Below, piece after piece: positions 9,564 to 19,000 of a stretch of DNA of 64,000 nucleotides. Numbering within the stretch: position 1 is the first letter of the stretch; each line of letters opens with the position of its first letter. The DNA is from Myxococcus fulvus (GTDB lineage: Bacteria; Myxococcota; Myxococcia; Myxococcales; Myxococcaceae), in the NCBI RefSeq assembly GCF_900111765.1, contig NZ_FOIB01000010.1, positions 62,001 through 126,000 of the forward strand. The letters run 5' to 3'. The notes under the pieces are model-generated. The model was not told the DNA's origin. It worked only from the letters and a program-made list of their open reading frames with translations, and searched no databases. A program made the translations under genes and the position numbers.

Positions 9564-10244
9564 ATGCCGCGCAGTCCCTCCCCTTCGCGTCGCAAGCAGC
9601 CTCGTCAGCAGCGGGCCCAGGCGACGTGTGACGCCATCCTCACCGCCGCGGCCCGGTTGCTCGTGCGTGACGGCTACGAGGCGACGAGCACCAACCGCAT
9701 CGCCGAGGAGGCCGGCGTCAGCATCGGCTCGCTCTACCAGTACTATCCGAACAAGGAGGGGCTGGTGCTCGCGGTGCTGGAGCAGCACGGCTCGCGCTGG
9801 CTGACGGAGTTCGACGCGGGGCTCAAGGAACTCGCGCAGGCCCCGCTGAGCGTCGCGGTGCCCTCCATCATCCACCACATCCTCGCGCTCAAGCGGCTGC
9901 ATCCCCAACTGGACTCGCTGCGGTACGCGCTCCTGCCGGTGCTGCGCCCGCTGGGCCATGTGGACACCTTCGAGCAGCAGCTGTTCCGGCTGGTGCGCGC
10001 GTTCCTGGCGGCGCGGCTGGATGAAATCCGCCCGCGTGAGCTGGACATGGCGGTCTTCATCATCGTCCACACGCTGGAGGCGCTCTGTCACGCCGCCGGC
10101 GTGGACCGGCCCGACTACCTCACGAACGACGCGTTCCCTGAGGAGCTGTGTGTGCTCGTGCTCGGCTATCTGGGCCCGCCACCCGCGCGGCTCGGCCACC
10201 CGCCGAGGAAGGCCGCGGCGCCTCGACGCAAATATGAGCAGTAG
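9564..10244 (+). CDS. TetR/AcrR-family transcriptional regulator
   Basis: A 226-residue regulator. The ATG at 9564 is chosen over the GTG just before it because GAGGAG sits about 5-7 bases upstream. Residues about 22-70 carry the TetR helix-turn-helix: I-L-T-A-A-A-R-L-L, then T-S-T-N-R-I-A-E-E-A-G-V-S-I-G-S-L-Y-Q-Y-Y-P-N-K, which is near consensus. The C-terminal helical domain would bind an acyl-CoA or lipophilic ligand, as in FadR- and FabR-like TetR proteins; that is inferred from the neighbours. It lies 135 bases upstream of and in line with the desaturase-PKS operon and is its likely local regulator. Confidence 0.9.
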   Translation: MPRSPSPSRRKQPRQQRAQATCDAILTAAARLLVRDGYEATSTNRIAEEAGVSIGSLYQYYPNKEGLVLAVLEQHGSRWLTEFDAGLKELAQAPLSVAVPSIIHHILALKRLHPQLDSLRYALLPVLRPLGHVDTFEQQLFRLVRAFLAARLDEIRPRELDMAVFIIVHTLEALCHAAGVDRPDYLTNDAFPEELCVLVLGYLGPPPARLGHPPRKAAAPRRKYEQ

Positions 10245-10324
10245 GTCCGAAAGGGACGCTCCCGAGGCCATTTCTCCCTCGGGGGCGCGAATGTGAGCAC
10301 CCAAGCGAGTTGAGCGGCGGCGCA

Positions 10325-10341
10325 ATCAAAGACATCTTGAT
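10325..10341. promoter_or_regulatory. Candidate TetR operator upstream of the desaturase-PKS operon
   Basis: Arms ATCAA and TTGAT are separated by 7 bases (10325-10341), the size and symmetry of a TetR half-site pair. A weak promoter-like TTGAGC, 17 bases, CATCTT lies across it, so binding would cover the -10 region. This is a pattern observation only; the centre is not symmetric. Confidence 0.35.
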
Positions 10342-10379
10342 GGCACCTCCAGCGCCTGTTCCCAGTCGCTCTCGACTCC

Positions 10380-11423
10380 ATGAATCTCCATCCAGAAGAC
10401 CTGCGGCTCGCGGCCGCTCACGCGAGACTTGCGTCCGGGGACTTTCCCGCCCTCACCGAAGCGCAGCTCGAGGCCATCCGCGGCAGGGCTCGCGACTGCC
10501 TGGTGTGGTTGCGCGCGCATCCGGTGCTGCATGACACCGTCAACGTGCTCCTGCTGCTGTCCTTGTTCGCGGCGGACCTCCTGTCATTGACGGCGTTGCC
10601 GTTCGTGTTGCCGTGGTCCCTGTCGACAGCGGAGGGCGTCGTGCTCGCGGGGCTGGTCGCGGGCGCGGTGCATGGCTTCCTGGTCTGCGGCATCGTCACG
10701 TTCAGCGTGCACGAGGGCGCCGCGCATGACCTCATCATCGTGGGGCGGGGGCGGGTGGGGCGCGCGTTGAGGGTGCTCGCGAACAACGCCTGTCGGCTCT
10801 TCCTCGCGGACCCGGTGCACTACGCGGAGGCCCACGCGAGCCACCATCGGAGCCTGGGCACGTCGGAGGACGGCTCCTTCACGCACCATGTCCGGCTGCG
10901 TCGACTGTTGGGCAGCCTGCTGCCGCTGGCGCCGATGCTCAGCCACTCGGACTATTTCCCCTGGCGGCCCCAGGAGCACACGCGGAGCCGACGACTCTCC
11001 GTGCTGCTGACCAACGGGTACCTGGTGCTCTGCGCGGCGCTGGCGACGTGGCTGCATGGCTGGCTCTTCACCGGCGTGGCGCTGTTCCTCATCGGCAGTT
11101 GGTTGAGCTTCGTGCTGGACCGGCTCCGTGAGAGCACCGAGCACCTGTTCATGCCCCTGGACCGCGCGAACGGGACGCGGGAGCTGGGGCTGGGGTTCTG
11201 GGGGCTCTTGCTCGGGGGCGGGCCGTGGGGCCAGCCCTGTCACCTGTCACATCACCTGGCGCCCGCGCTGCCCTGGTATCAGCAGCTCCGGCTGCACTTC
11301 TTCCTGCGTCGCGTGTTGACCCCGGAGCAGCGCCGCCACTTCTTCCTGCGCCCCGTCATCGGCCTGCCCGTGTTGCTCTGGCGATTGGCCACCGCGCCCG
11401 CTCGCGAGCCCGTTCGGGACTGA
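10380..11423 (+). CDS. Membrane fatty-acid desaturase/hydroxylase-like protein
   Basis: A 347-residue integral membrane protein. It carries the three histidine boxes of the di-iron membrane desaturase superfamily: H-E-G-A-A-H at 111-116, H-A-S-H-H at 152-156 and H-L-S-H-H at 288-292, with hydrophobic segments between them in the usual order. Such enzymes desaturate or hydroxylate acyl chains at the membrane using O2 and an electron donor. It is the first gene of the cassette; the next starts 13 bases after its stop. It probably acts on the product or starter of the downstream PKS, or on a carotenoid/retinoid-like lipid. The substrate cannot be read from the sequence. Confidence 0.8.
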   Translation: MNLHPEDLRLAAAHARLASGDFPALTEAQLEAIRGRARDCLVWLRAHPVLHDTVNVLLLLSLFAADLLSLTALPFVLPWSLSTAEGVVLAGLVAGAVHGFLVCGIVTFSVHEGAAHDLIIVGRGRVGRALRVLANNACRLFLADPVHYAEAHASHHRSLGTSEDGSFTHHVRLRRLLGSLLPLAPMLSHSDYFPWRPQEHTRSRRLSVLLTNGYLVLCAALATWLHGWLFTGVALFLIGSWLSFVLDRLRESTEHLFMPLDRANGTRELGLGFWGLLLGGGPWGQPCHLSHHLAPALPWYQQLRLHFFLRRVLTPEQRRHFFLRPVIGLPVLLWRLATAPAREPVRD

Positions 11424-11435
11424 GGAGCCACTGTC

Positions 11436-13034
11436 ATGGGATTGCTTTCTCGACGCGTCGACGCGTCCGCCACGGGTGCGTCCTTCGACGTCATCTTCAT
11501 CGGCTCGGGGATGGGCTCGCTGGGCGCGGCGGCGATCCTGTCCCGCCATGGCCTGAAGGTGCTGGTGCTGGAGCGGCACTCCGTCGCCGGGGGCATGACG
11601 CACACCTTCCAGCGCAAGGGCTACGAGTGGGATGTCGGCGTGCACTGTCTGGGCAAGCTGCATGACCCGGACGAGCCCCTGCGGCGCGCCTTCGACTTCG
11701 TCACCGAGGGCGCGCTCGGCTGGGCGCGGATGGACCGCGTCTACGACCGGCTCGTCTTCGCGGACAGGCGTCATGACTACGTCACCGGCGCCAAGGCGTT
11801 CGAGGCGGAGCTGTGCGGCACCTTCCCATCCGAGCGCAAGGCCATCGCCGCGTATGTGAAGTTGCTGCACGGCGTGGAGCGCGCCTCCCAGCGCTACTTC
11901 ATCCAGCACGTGCTGCCCCGGTGGCTGACGCCGCTCACGCATCCCGTGCTCGGCTGGCCCTTTCGTCGTCACTCGAACCGCACCACGCGGGACGTGTTGT
12001 CCTCGCTCACGTCGAACCCGCGCCTTGTGGGCGTGCTCACGGGACAGTGGGGGAACTACGCGCTGCCTCCGGGGGACAGCAGCTTCGCGATGCACGCGCT
12101 GGTGGCGGAGAACTACCTGGAGGGCGCCTGTTATCCGGTCGGTGGCGCGGGCGGCATCCTGGACCACATCGCGCCGGTCATCACCCGCGCGGGCGGACAG
12201 GTCCGCGTCCGCACGGAGGTGAAGGAGATCCTCGTGAAGGAGGGCCGCGCCCTGGGCGTGCGCCTGTCCGACGGCGAGGAGCTTCATGCCCGGTACGTCA
12301 TCAGCGGCGCGGGCGCGGCGCAGACGTTGGGCTCGCTGCTCCCGGAGACCTGGAGACCTCCCGAGGTGACGCGGGCGCTCCAGCGGATTCCCCAGTCCAT
12401 CGGTCACCTCGGCCTCTACCTGGGCCTGAAGGGTGCGCCCGACGAGGTGGCCCTGCCGGCGACCAACGTCTGGGTCCATGCCGGGTATGACCACGACGCG
12501 AACCTGCGCGCCTTCACGCGCGACGTCTCCGCGCCGCTGCCCGTCGTCTACCTGAGCTCCTCCTCCGCGAGGGACCCTTCGTGGGCACGGCGCCACCCGG
12601 GGCGCTCCACGCTCACCGCCCTGTGCCCCGCGCCCTATGACTGGTTCGAGAAGTGGGAGGGCACGCGCTGGCGCCGTCGAGGGGCCGAGTACGATGACTT
12701 CAAGGCCCGGCTCGCCGAGCGCCTGCTCTCCGTCGTCCTGGAGCAGTTCCCGCAGCTGAAGGGGCGGGTGGAGTACCAGGAGCTGTCCACGCCGCTCAGC
12801 ACGGCGCACTTCGCGCATCGACCGCGCGGCTCCATCTACGGCTTGGAGCACAGCCCGGAGCGCTTCCGACAACCGTGGCTGCGCTCGCGGCTGCCCATCC
12901 AGGGGTTGCTCCTGGTGGGACAGGACGCCGTCTCGGTGGGCGTCGGCGCGTCGCTGATGTCCGGGGTCCTCGCCGCTTCCATCGTCCTGCGTCGCAACGT
13001 TCTCGGAGACCTCCTTCGAAAGGATTCCCCATGA
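11436..13034 (+). CDS. FAD-dependent oxidoreductase, RetSat/phytoene-desaturase (CrtI)-like
   Basis: A 532-residue flavoprotein. The N-terminal Rossmann motif is G-S-G-M-G-S-L-G-A-A, then V-L-E-R-H-S-V-A-G-G-M-T-H-T-F, and a G-V-H-C-L-G segment typical of all-trans-retinol 13,14-reductase (RetSat) and CrtI/CrtO relatives. The C-terminal G-Q-D-A-V-S-V-G-V-G-A-S-L-M-S-G matches the FAD-closing motif of the family. Members saturate, desaturate or isomerise polyene chains. A GGAG lies about 8 bases upstream of its ATG. Its stop overlaps the PKS start as ATGA, so it is translationally coupled to the PKS and is a good candidate for processing a polyene made by it. Confidence 0.85.
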   Translation: MGLLSRRVDASATGASFDVIFIGSGMGSLGAAAILSRHGLKVLVLERHSVAGGMTHTFQRKGYEWDVGVHCLGKLHDPDEPLRRAFDFVTEGALGWARMDRVYDRLVFADRRHDYVTGAKAFEAELCGTFPSERKAIAAYVKLLHGVERASQRYFIQHVLPRWLTPLTHPVLGWPFRRHSNRTTRDVLSSLTSNPRLVGVLTGQWGNYALPPGDSSFAMHALVAENYLEGACYPVGGAGGILDHIAPVITRAGGQVRVRTEVKEILVKEGRALGVRLSDGEELHARYVISGAGAAQTLGSLLPETWRPPEVTRALQRIPQSIGHLGLYLGLKGAPDEVALPATNVWVHAGYDHDANLRAFTRDVSAPLPVVYLSSSSARDPSWARRHPGRSTLTALCPAPYDWFEKWEGTRWRRRGAEYDDFKARLAERLLSVVLEQFPQLKGRVEYQELSTPLSTAHFAHRPRGSIYGLEHSPERFRQPWLRSRLPIQGLLLVGQDAVSVGVGASLMSGVLAASIVLRRNVLGDLLRKDSP

Positions 13035-16000
13035 AACCCTCGCTCCGACTGTTCCAGACCCTGCTGCACGGTGCCCTGCGAGGCCGCGTGGGCCCGCTCG
13101 AGGAGAGTGTCACCCGATGGCGCGTCCTGCCCTCGGACCTGGACCTCTTCGGCCACATGAACAACAGCCGCTACCTGGCGATGATGGACCTGGGGCGCGT
13201 GGACCTGCTCGTGCGCGCGGGCCTGTTGCCCCAGGTGCTGCGACACCGGTGGGTGGTCCCCGTCGGAGAGACGTCGCTCCAGTTCCGCGACTCGCTGCGA
13301 CTGTTCGAGTCCTATGAGCTGGGCACGCGACTGGTCTCGTGGGACGAGCAGTGGCTCTACTTCCAGCAGGAGTTCCGACGTCCCTCGGAGCCCGGGCGTC
13401 CGGTGGTCACCGGACAGGTGCGCGCCGTCTTCCGGGACGCGAACGGGACCGTCCCGCCCGCGCAGGTCCTGCGCGGCGTGGCGGGTCACGACGTCCCCGT
13501 TCCCGTCGTGTCCACGGAGGGGCGACGAGGGCTCACCCTCGCCTCACCGCGTCGCGCGGACGTGGCGCCCGAGCGCGAGCCGTTGGCCATCGTCGGCATC
13601 GGCTGCCGCCTGCCGGGTGGCATCGAGGACACGGACGGGTTCTGGAAGGTGTTGATGGAGGGGCGCGAGTGCATCGTCGACATCCCCGAGGGGCGCTGGG
13701 ACGCGAAGAAGTTCCACGATGCCTCGGGCCGTGCGCCGGGGCGCACCTATGTGCAGCGCGCGGGGCTGCTCCAGCAGGACCTGCGTGAGTTCGAGCCCGG
13801 CTTCTTCGGCATCACCCCGCGTGAGGCCAACACGCTGGACCCGCAGCAGCGCTTGATGCTGGAGGTGTCCTGGGAGGCGCTCGAGGACGCGGGCCTGCCG
13901 CCGAGCACCCTCGCGGGCAGCCGCACGGGCGTCTTCGTCGGCGGCTTCATGATGGACAACCTCATCCTGCACGCGAGCCCGGACAACCGGGAGCGGCTCG
14001 ACAGCCACTCGGCGACGGCGAGCACGCTGACGATGCTCTCCAACCGGCTGTCGTACTTCTACGACTTGCGAGGCCCCAGCGTGTCGCTGGACACGGCGTG
14101 CTCGTCCTCGCTGGTCGCGTTGCACCTGGCCTGTCAGAGCCTGTGGGCGGGAGAGAGCGAGGCGGCGCTCGTCGGCGGCGTCAACGTCCTGCTCCTCCCC
14201 GAGACGCAGGTCACGATGTCGAAGGGGCGGTTCCTGTCTCCCCGAGGTCGCTGCCACGCGTTCAGCGACCAGGCCGACGGCTACGTGCGCGCGGAGGGCG
14301 CGGCGGTGCTCGTCGTCAAGCCGTTGTCCGCGGCGCTGCGGGACGGAAATCCCATCCACTCGCTCATCCTGGGCACGGCGGTGAACCAGGACGGGCGGAC
14401 GCCGGGCATCACCGTGCCCAACGCGGAAGCGCAGGTGGCGGTGATGCGAGAGGCCTACGCGAAGGCGGACGTGGACCCGTCACGCGTCGCGTACGTGGAG
14501 GCCCATGGCACGGGCACGCCGGTGGGAGACCCCATCGAGGCGCGCGCCATCGGCACCGTGACGGGCGCGGGACGGACGGGCCCGGAGCGCTGCCGCATGG
14601 GCTCGGTGAAGACGAACCTGGGACACCTGGAGGCCGCGGCGGGCGTGGCCGGCGTCATCAAGGCGGCCCTGGTGCTCGAACATGGCCTGGTCCCGCCTCA
14701 TCCGCACCTGGGACGGGTGAACCCCCAGATTCCGCTCGAGACCCTCGGGCTGCACATCCCCACGCGCCCCGAGGCGTTGCCACGAGGCGCGGAGCCGCGC
14801 TTCGCGGGTGTGAACTCGTTCGGGTATGGCGGAACCAACGCGCACGTCGTCCTGGTGGAGCCGCCGCCTCGCGCGACCGTGTTGACGCCCAAGCGCCCCG
14901 AGGGGCGTCCGCACCTGCTGGTCCTGGGGGCGAAGTCGAACGAGGCGCTGTCCGCGCTGGCGGAGCGGTACGCGGTCTGGCTGGAGGAGGGGCGTGGGAC
15001 GCCGGAGCAGCTGTGCCGTGACGCGGCCGTGCACCGCTCGCATCCGCGCCATCGCCTGGCCCTCCGGGGCGCGAATCGGGAGGCCCTGGTCCAATCCCTG
15101 CGCGCCATCGCGCGAGGCGAGCGGGACGTGCCGGGGCTGGACTTCGTCGCGGACCCGGGCGAGGCGCGGCGCAAGGTGCTCTTCGTCTACACGGGCATGG
15201 GGCCGCAGTGGTGGGCGATGGGGCGACAGCTCCTGGCCACCGAGCGCGTCTTCCGTGAGGCGGTCGAGGAGTGCGATGGGCTCTTCCGGACGCTGGCCGG
15301 GTGGTCCATCGCGGAGGAGCTGAAGCGGGACGCGGCGTCGTCACGCATCACCCGCACGGAGGTGGCGCAGCCGGCCAATGCCGTGTTGCAGGTGGCGCTC
15401 ACGCGCCTGTGGGCGTCGTGGGGCGTCGTGCCTGATGGAGTGGTGGGGCACAGCATCGGTGAGGTCGGCGCCGCGTGGGCCTCGGGTGCATTGGAGACGC
15501 GGGATGCGCTGCTGACGGCCTTCCATCGCAGCCGGCTGCAACAGCGGGTGGCGGGGCAGGGGGCCATGCTGGCCGTCGGTCTGGGGCCGGAGGAGGCGCT
15601 CGAGTGGGTCCAGCGTCATGGCCCGGGCATCGCCGTCGCCGCCATCAACAGCGCGCGCTCGGTGACGCTCGCGGGGGCGCGGGCGCCGTTGGAGCGTGTG
15701 GCCGCGGAGCTGGCCGCCGCTGGGCGCTTCAATCGCTTCCTCCAGGTGGAGGTACCGTATCACAGTCCCCTGATGGACCCGCTCCAGGGGGAGTTGCTGG
15801 ATGCGCTGGCCGGGCTGCGTCCCAACGCGCCGCGCCTGCCCCTCTACTCGACGGTGTCCGGGCGGCTCATGACGGAGGCCGAGCGCCACGATGCGACGTA
15901 CTGGTGGAACAACGTCCGGGACTCGGTGCGCTTCGCGGATGCGCTGCGCGCCGCCGTGGAGGATGGACATGAGACGTTCATCGAAGTGGGGCCGCACCCG

Positions 16001-19000
16001 GTGCTGGCCTCGTCCATCCGGGACGTGTTGAGCACGGCGGGCGTGAAGGGTGAGGTGCTCGCGTCGCTCGTGCGGGAGGCTTCGGAGCAGGAGACGATGA
16101 CCTCGGCGCTCGGGCGGCTTCATGTCCTGGGGGTGGACGTCGCCTGGCGTGGCTACTTCGGCCCTGGGGGGTACGTCGGTGCTCCGCGGATGCCCTGGCA
16201 GCGCAAGGTCTACTGGGAGGAGAGCGTGCGCTCCGCGAGTCGACGCCGTGCCTTCGGGGGACACCCGCTGCTGGTGGACTCCGAGCCGGGCGCTTGGACG
16301 GCGGAGCTGAGCCTCGCGGCGGTGCCCTATCTCGCGGACCATCACGCGGCGGGGAGTCTGCTCTTCCCGGGCGCGGGTCATGTGGAGCTGGCGCTGGCGG
16401 CGCGACATGCGCTCACGGGGGATGCGCGTTGCCGTATCGAGGAGCTGGAGTTGAGCTCCGCGGTGGTGCTCAGTCCAGAGACGAGCCCGCGTCTGCGGCT
16501 GGGGGTCTCCTCGGAGACGTCTCGCTTCGTCGTTCAACGACAGGAGGAAGGGCAGCAGCCCGTGGTCTGCGCACGCGGGAGGCTGGTGTCGTCGGGGCGG
16601 GGCTCGCGCGTCGTGGATGTGGCGGCGCTCCGTGCTCGGTTGCCGGAGTCGACGATGCCGGAGGCGCTCTATGCGTCACTGGAGCGGGGAGGTCTGCGGT
16701 ATGGCCCCGCGTTCCGCGTGGTGAGCGCGCTGCATCGGGCTCCGGGGGAGGTGCTGGCTCGACTCGACCTGCCGGCCGTGGTGGACGCGCGGGGTTATCA
16801 CCTGCATCCCGTGCTGCTCGATGGGGCGTTCCACAGCCTCATCGCCGCCGCGATGGATGACGCGGACCACGACCTCGTGCCCACGGGAATCGACTGCATC
16901 GAGGTGCTGGTGCCGCCGGGGCGGACGCTCTTGTCCCATGGACGGCTCCGCTCGGTGGGGGAGGGGACGTTGCGTGGGGACATCACCTTGCTGAGCGAGG
17001 ACGGTATCGTCGTGGCCGAGGTCACGGGCTTCACCTGCCGACTGTTGCCGAGGGTTCGTACGGACGAAGCGGCGCTCCTGGAGCGCTCGGTGTACTCGCG
17101 CCGGTGGGAGCGGTTCGAGCCCGCGGAGCCGGCGGAGCACGAGGAGGTGACGTGGGTGGTGATGGGCGGCGCGGTGCCGGAGGTGAGCACGTCGAAGTGG
17201 CATGTGGTCTCCGATGCCACCGCGCTGGATGCGATGCTCTCGGCCCTGCCCGAGAGCGCCAAGGTGCGGCTCGTGGACCTGCGCTGGCTTGACGCGCCCG
17301 AGAGCGAGGAACCTGTCGCGCGAGGGGTGAATGCGGCCGATGCGCTGCTTCGGTGCGTTCAGGCCCTGCGTCCAGGACGCATCGACCGCTACTACCTGGT
17401 CACCACTCGCGCCGAGTCTGTCTCGCAGCAGCGGGAGCTGCCGTCACTCTCCCTCGCGCCGCTGCTGGGGCTGGCTCGTACCGTGATGACGGAGCGGCCG
17501 GACCTCCGGCTCACGGTGGTGGACCTGGACACCGAACCGTCGAGCATCGAGGCATTGCTGCTGCGCCTCAGCGGGCTCGGCGTTGAGCAGGAGGTCGCCG
17601 AACGCGAGGGCCTGTTCCACGCGGTGCGGCTCATGCGCGACACGCTCACGACTCCCACGGAGGCACCGCAACTGGAGCCGGTCCCCGAGGGGATGGGGTA
17701 CGAGCTGGTCCTCGGCAAGGAGGGACAGCTCGACACCCTGGGCTTCGTGGCGAAGCCGCGGCGTGCCCCCGGCCCCGGCGAGGTCGAGCTCGAGGTGGAG
17801 TCCACGGCGCTCGGCTTCAAGGACGTGATGAAGGCCCTGGGCCTGCTCTCCTCGCGCGTGACGCAGGACACCTATATCGGCGAAGCCATCGGCATGGAGG
17901 GCGCCGGGCGCATCAGCGCGGTGGGCGAGGGTGTGACGGGCTTCGCGGTGGGGAATCGTGTCTACGGCGTGGCCCCGGGCTTCATCGCGTCGCACATGGT
18001 GCTGCCCGTGGGGAACGTGGTGAAGCTCCCCTCGCACCTGTCCTTCGAGCAGGGCGCCAACCTCATCGTCTTCCTGACCGTGTACCACGCGCTCATGCGA
18101 GTGGCCCGGCTGCGTCAGGGCGAGCGCATCCTCATCCACGGCGCGACAGGCGGCGTGGGGCTCGCGGCCATCGAGGTGGCCCGCTGGTGCGGCGCGGACA
18201 TCATCGCGACGGCGGGGAGCGAGGAGAAACGCCAGTACCTGCGCGACCAGGGGCTCACCCACGTGAGTCACTCCCGCGACACGCGCTTCGCCGATGACGT
18301 GCGGGCGTGGACGGACGGGCGCGGCGTGGACGTGGTGCTGAGCTTCTCGCCGGGAGAGGTCGTGTCTCGCAGCGTGGAGTGCCTGGCGCCCTTCGGTCGG
18401 TTCATCGAGCTGGGCAAGGCCAGCTTCGAGCAGGACGAGCTGCTGCGGCTGCGCCCGTTCAACGAGAACCTGACGTACGCGGCGGTGGACTTCGACCGGC
18501 TCCTGCGAAGCCGCCCCGATGAGGTGCGCGAGCTGTACCAGGAGGTGCTGGCCCGCTTCGAGGACGGCAGCTTCCGCCCCTTGCCCTCCCGCTCCTGGCC
18601 CGCGAGTCAGACGGAGGATGCGTTCAGGACCCTGGCGCGAGGTCAGCACATCGGCAAGGTGTGTATCTCCATGAAGGACCCGGGGCTCCGCGTCCGTCCA
18701 CTCGCGCGCGGCGCACGCTTCTCGTCCGAGGGCACCTATCTGGTGACTGGAGGACTCGGTGGGTTCGGGCTGGAGGTGGCGCGGTGGCTCGTCGAGGAGG
18801 GGGCCCGGCAGCTGGTGCTCGTGAGCCGCAGGGGCGCCCAATCCCAGGAGGCGCAGGCCGCCCTCACTCAGTGGCGTGCGCGAGGCGTCAGCGTCCAGGC
18901 CGTCGCCGCGGACGTGGCGAGCCGCGAGGAGCTGGAGCGGGTGTTCACCCGACTCCACGCCGAGCAACCGCCGCTCCGGGGCGTCTTCCATTGCGCCACC

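Noticed and set aside
13031..13525. N-terminal thioesterase as a separate gene
   Set aside because: The frame runs without a stop into the KS and no internal SD precedes the KS, so it is a fusion.
13544..14359. Open frames inside the PKS on the opposite strand
   Set aside because: Composition is Arg/His/Gln-rich and they cross conserved KS motifs of the real gene.
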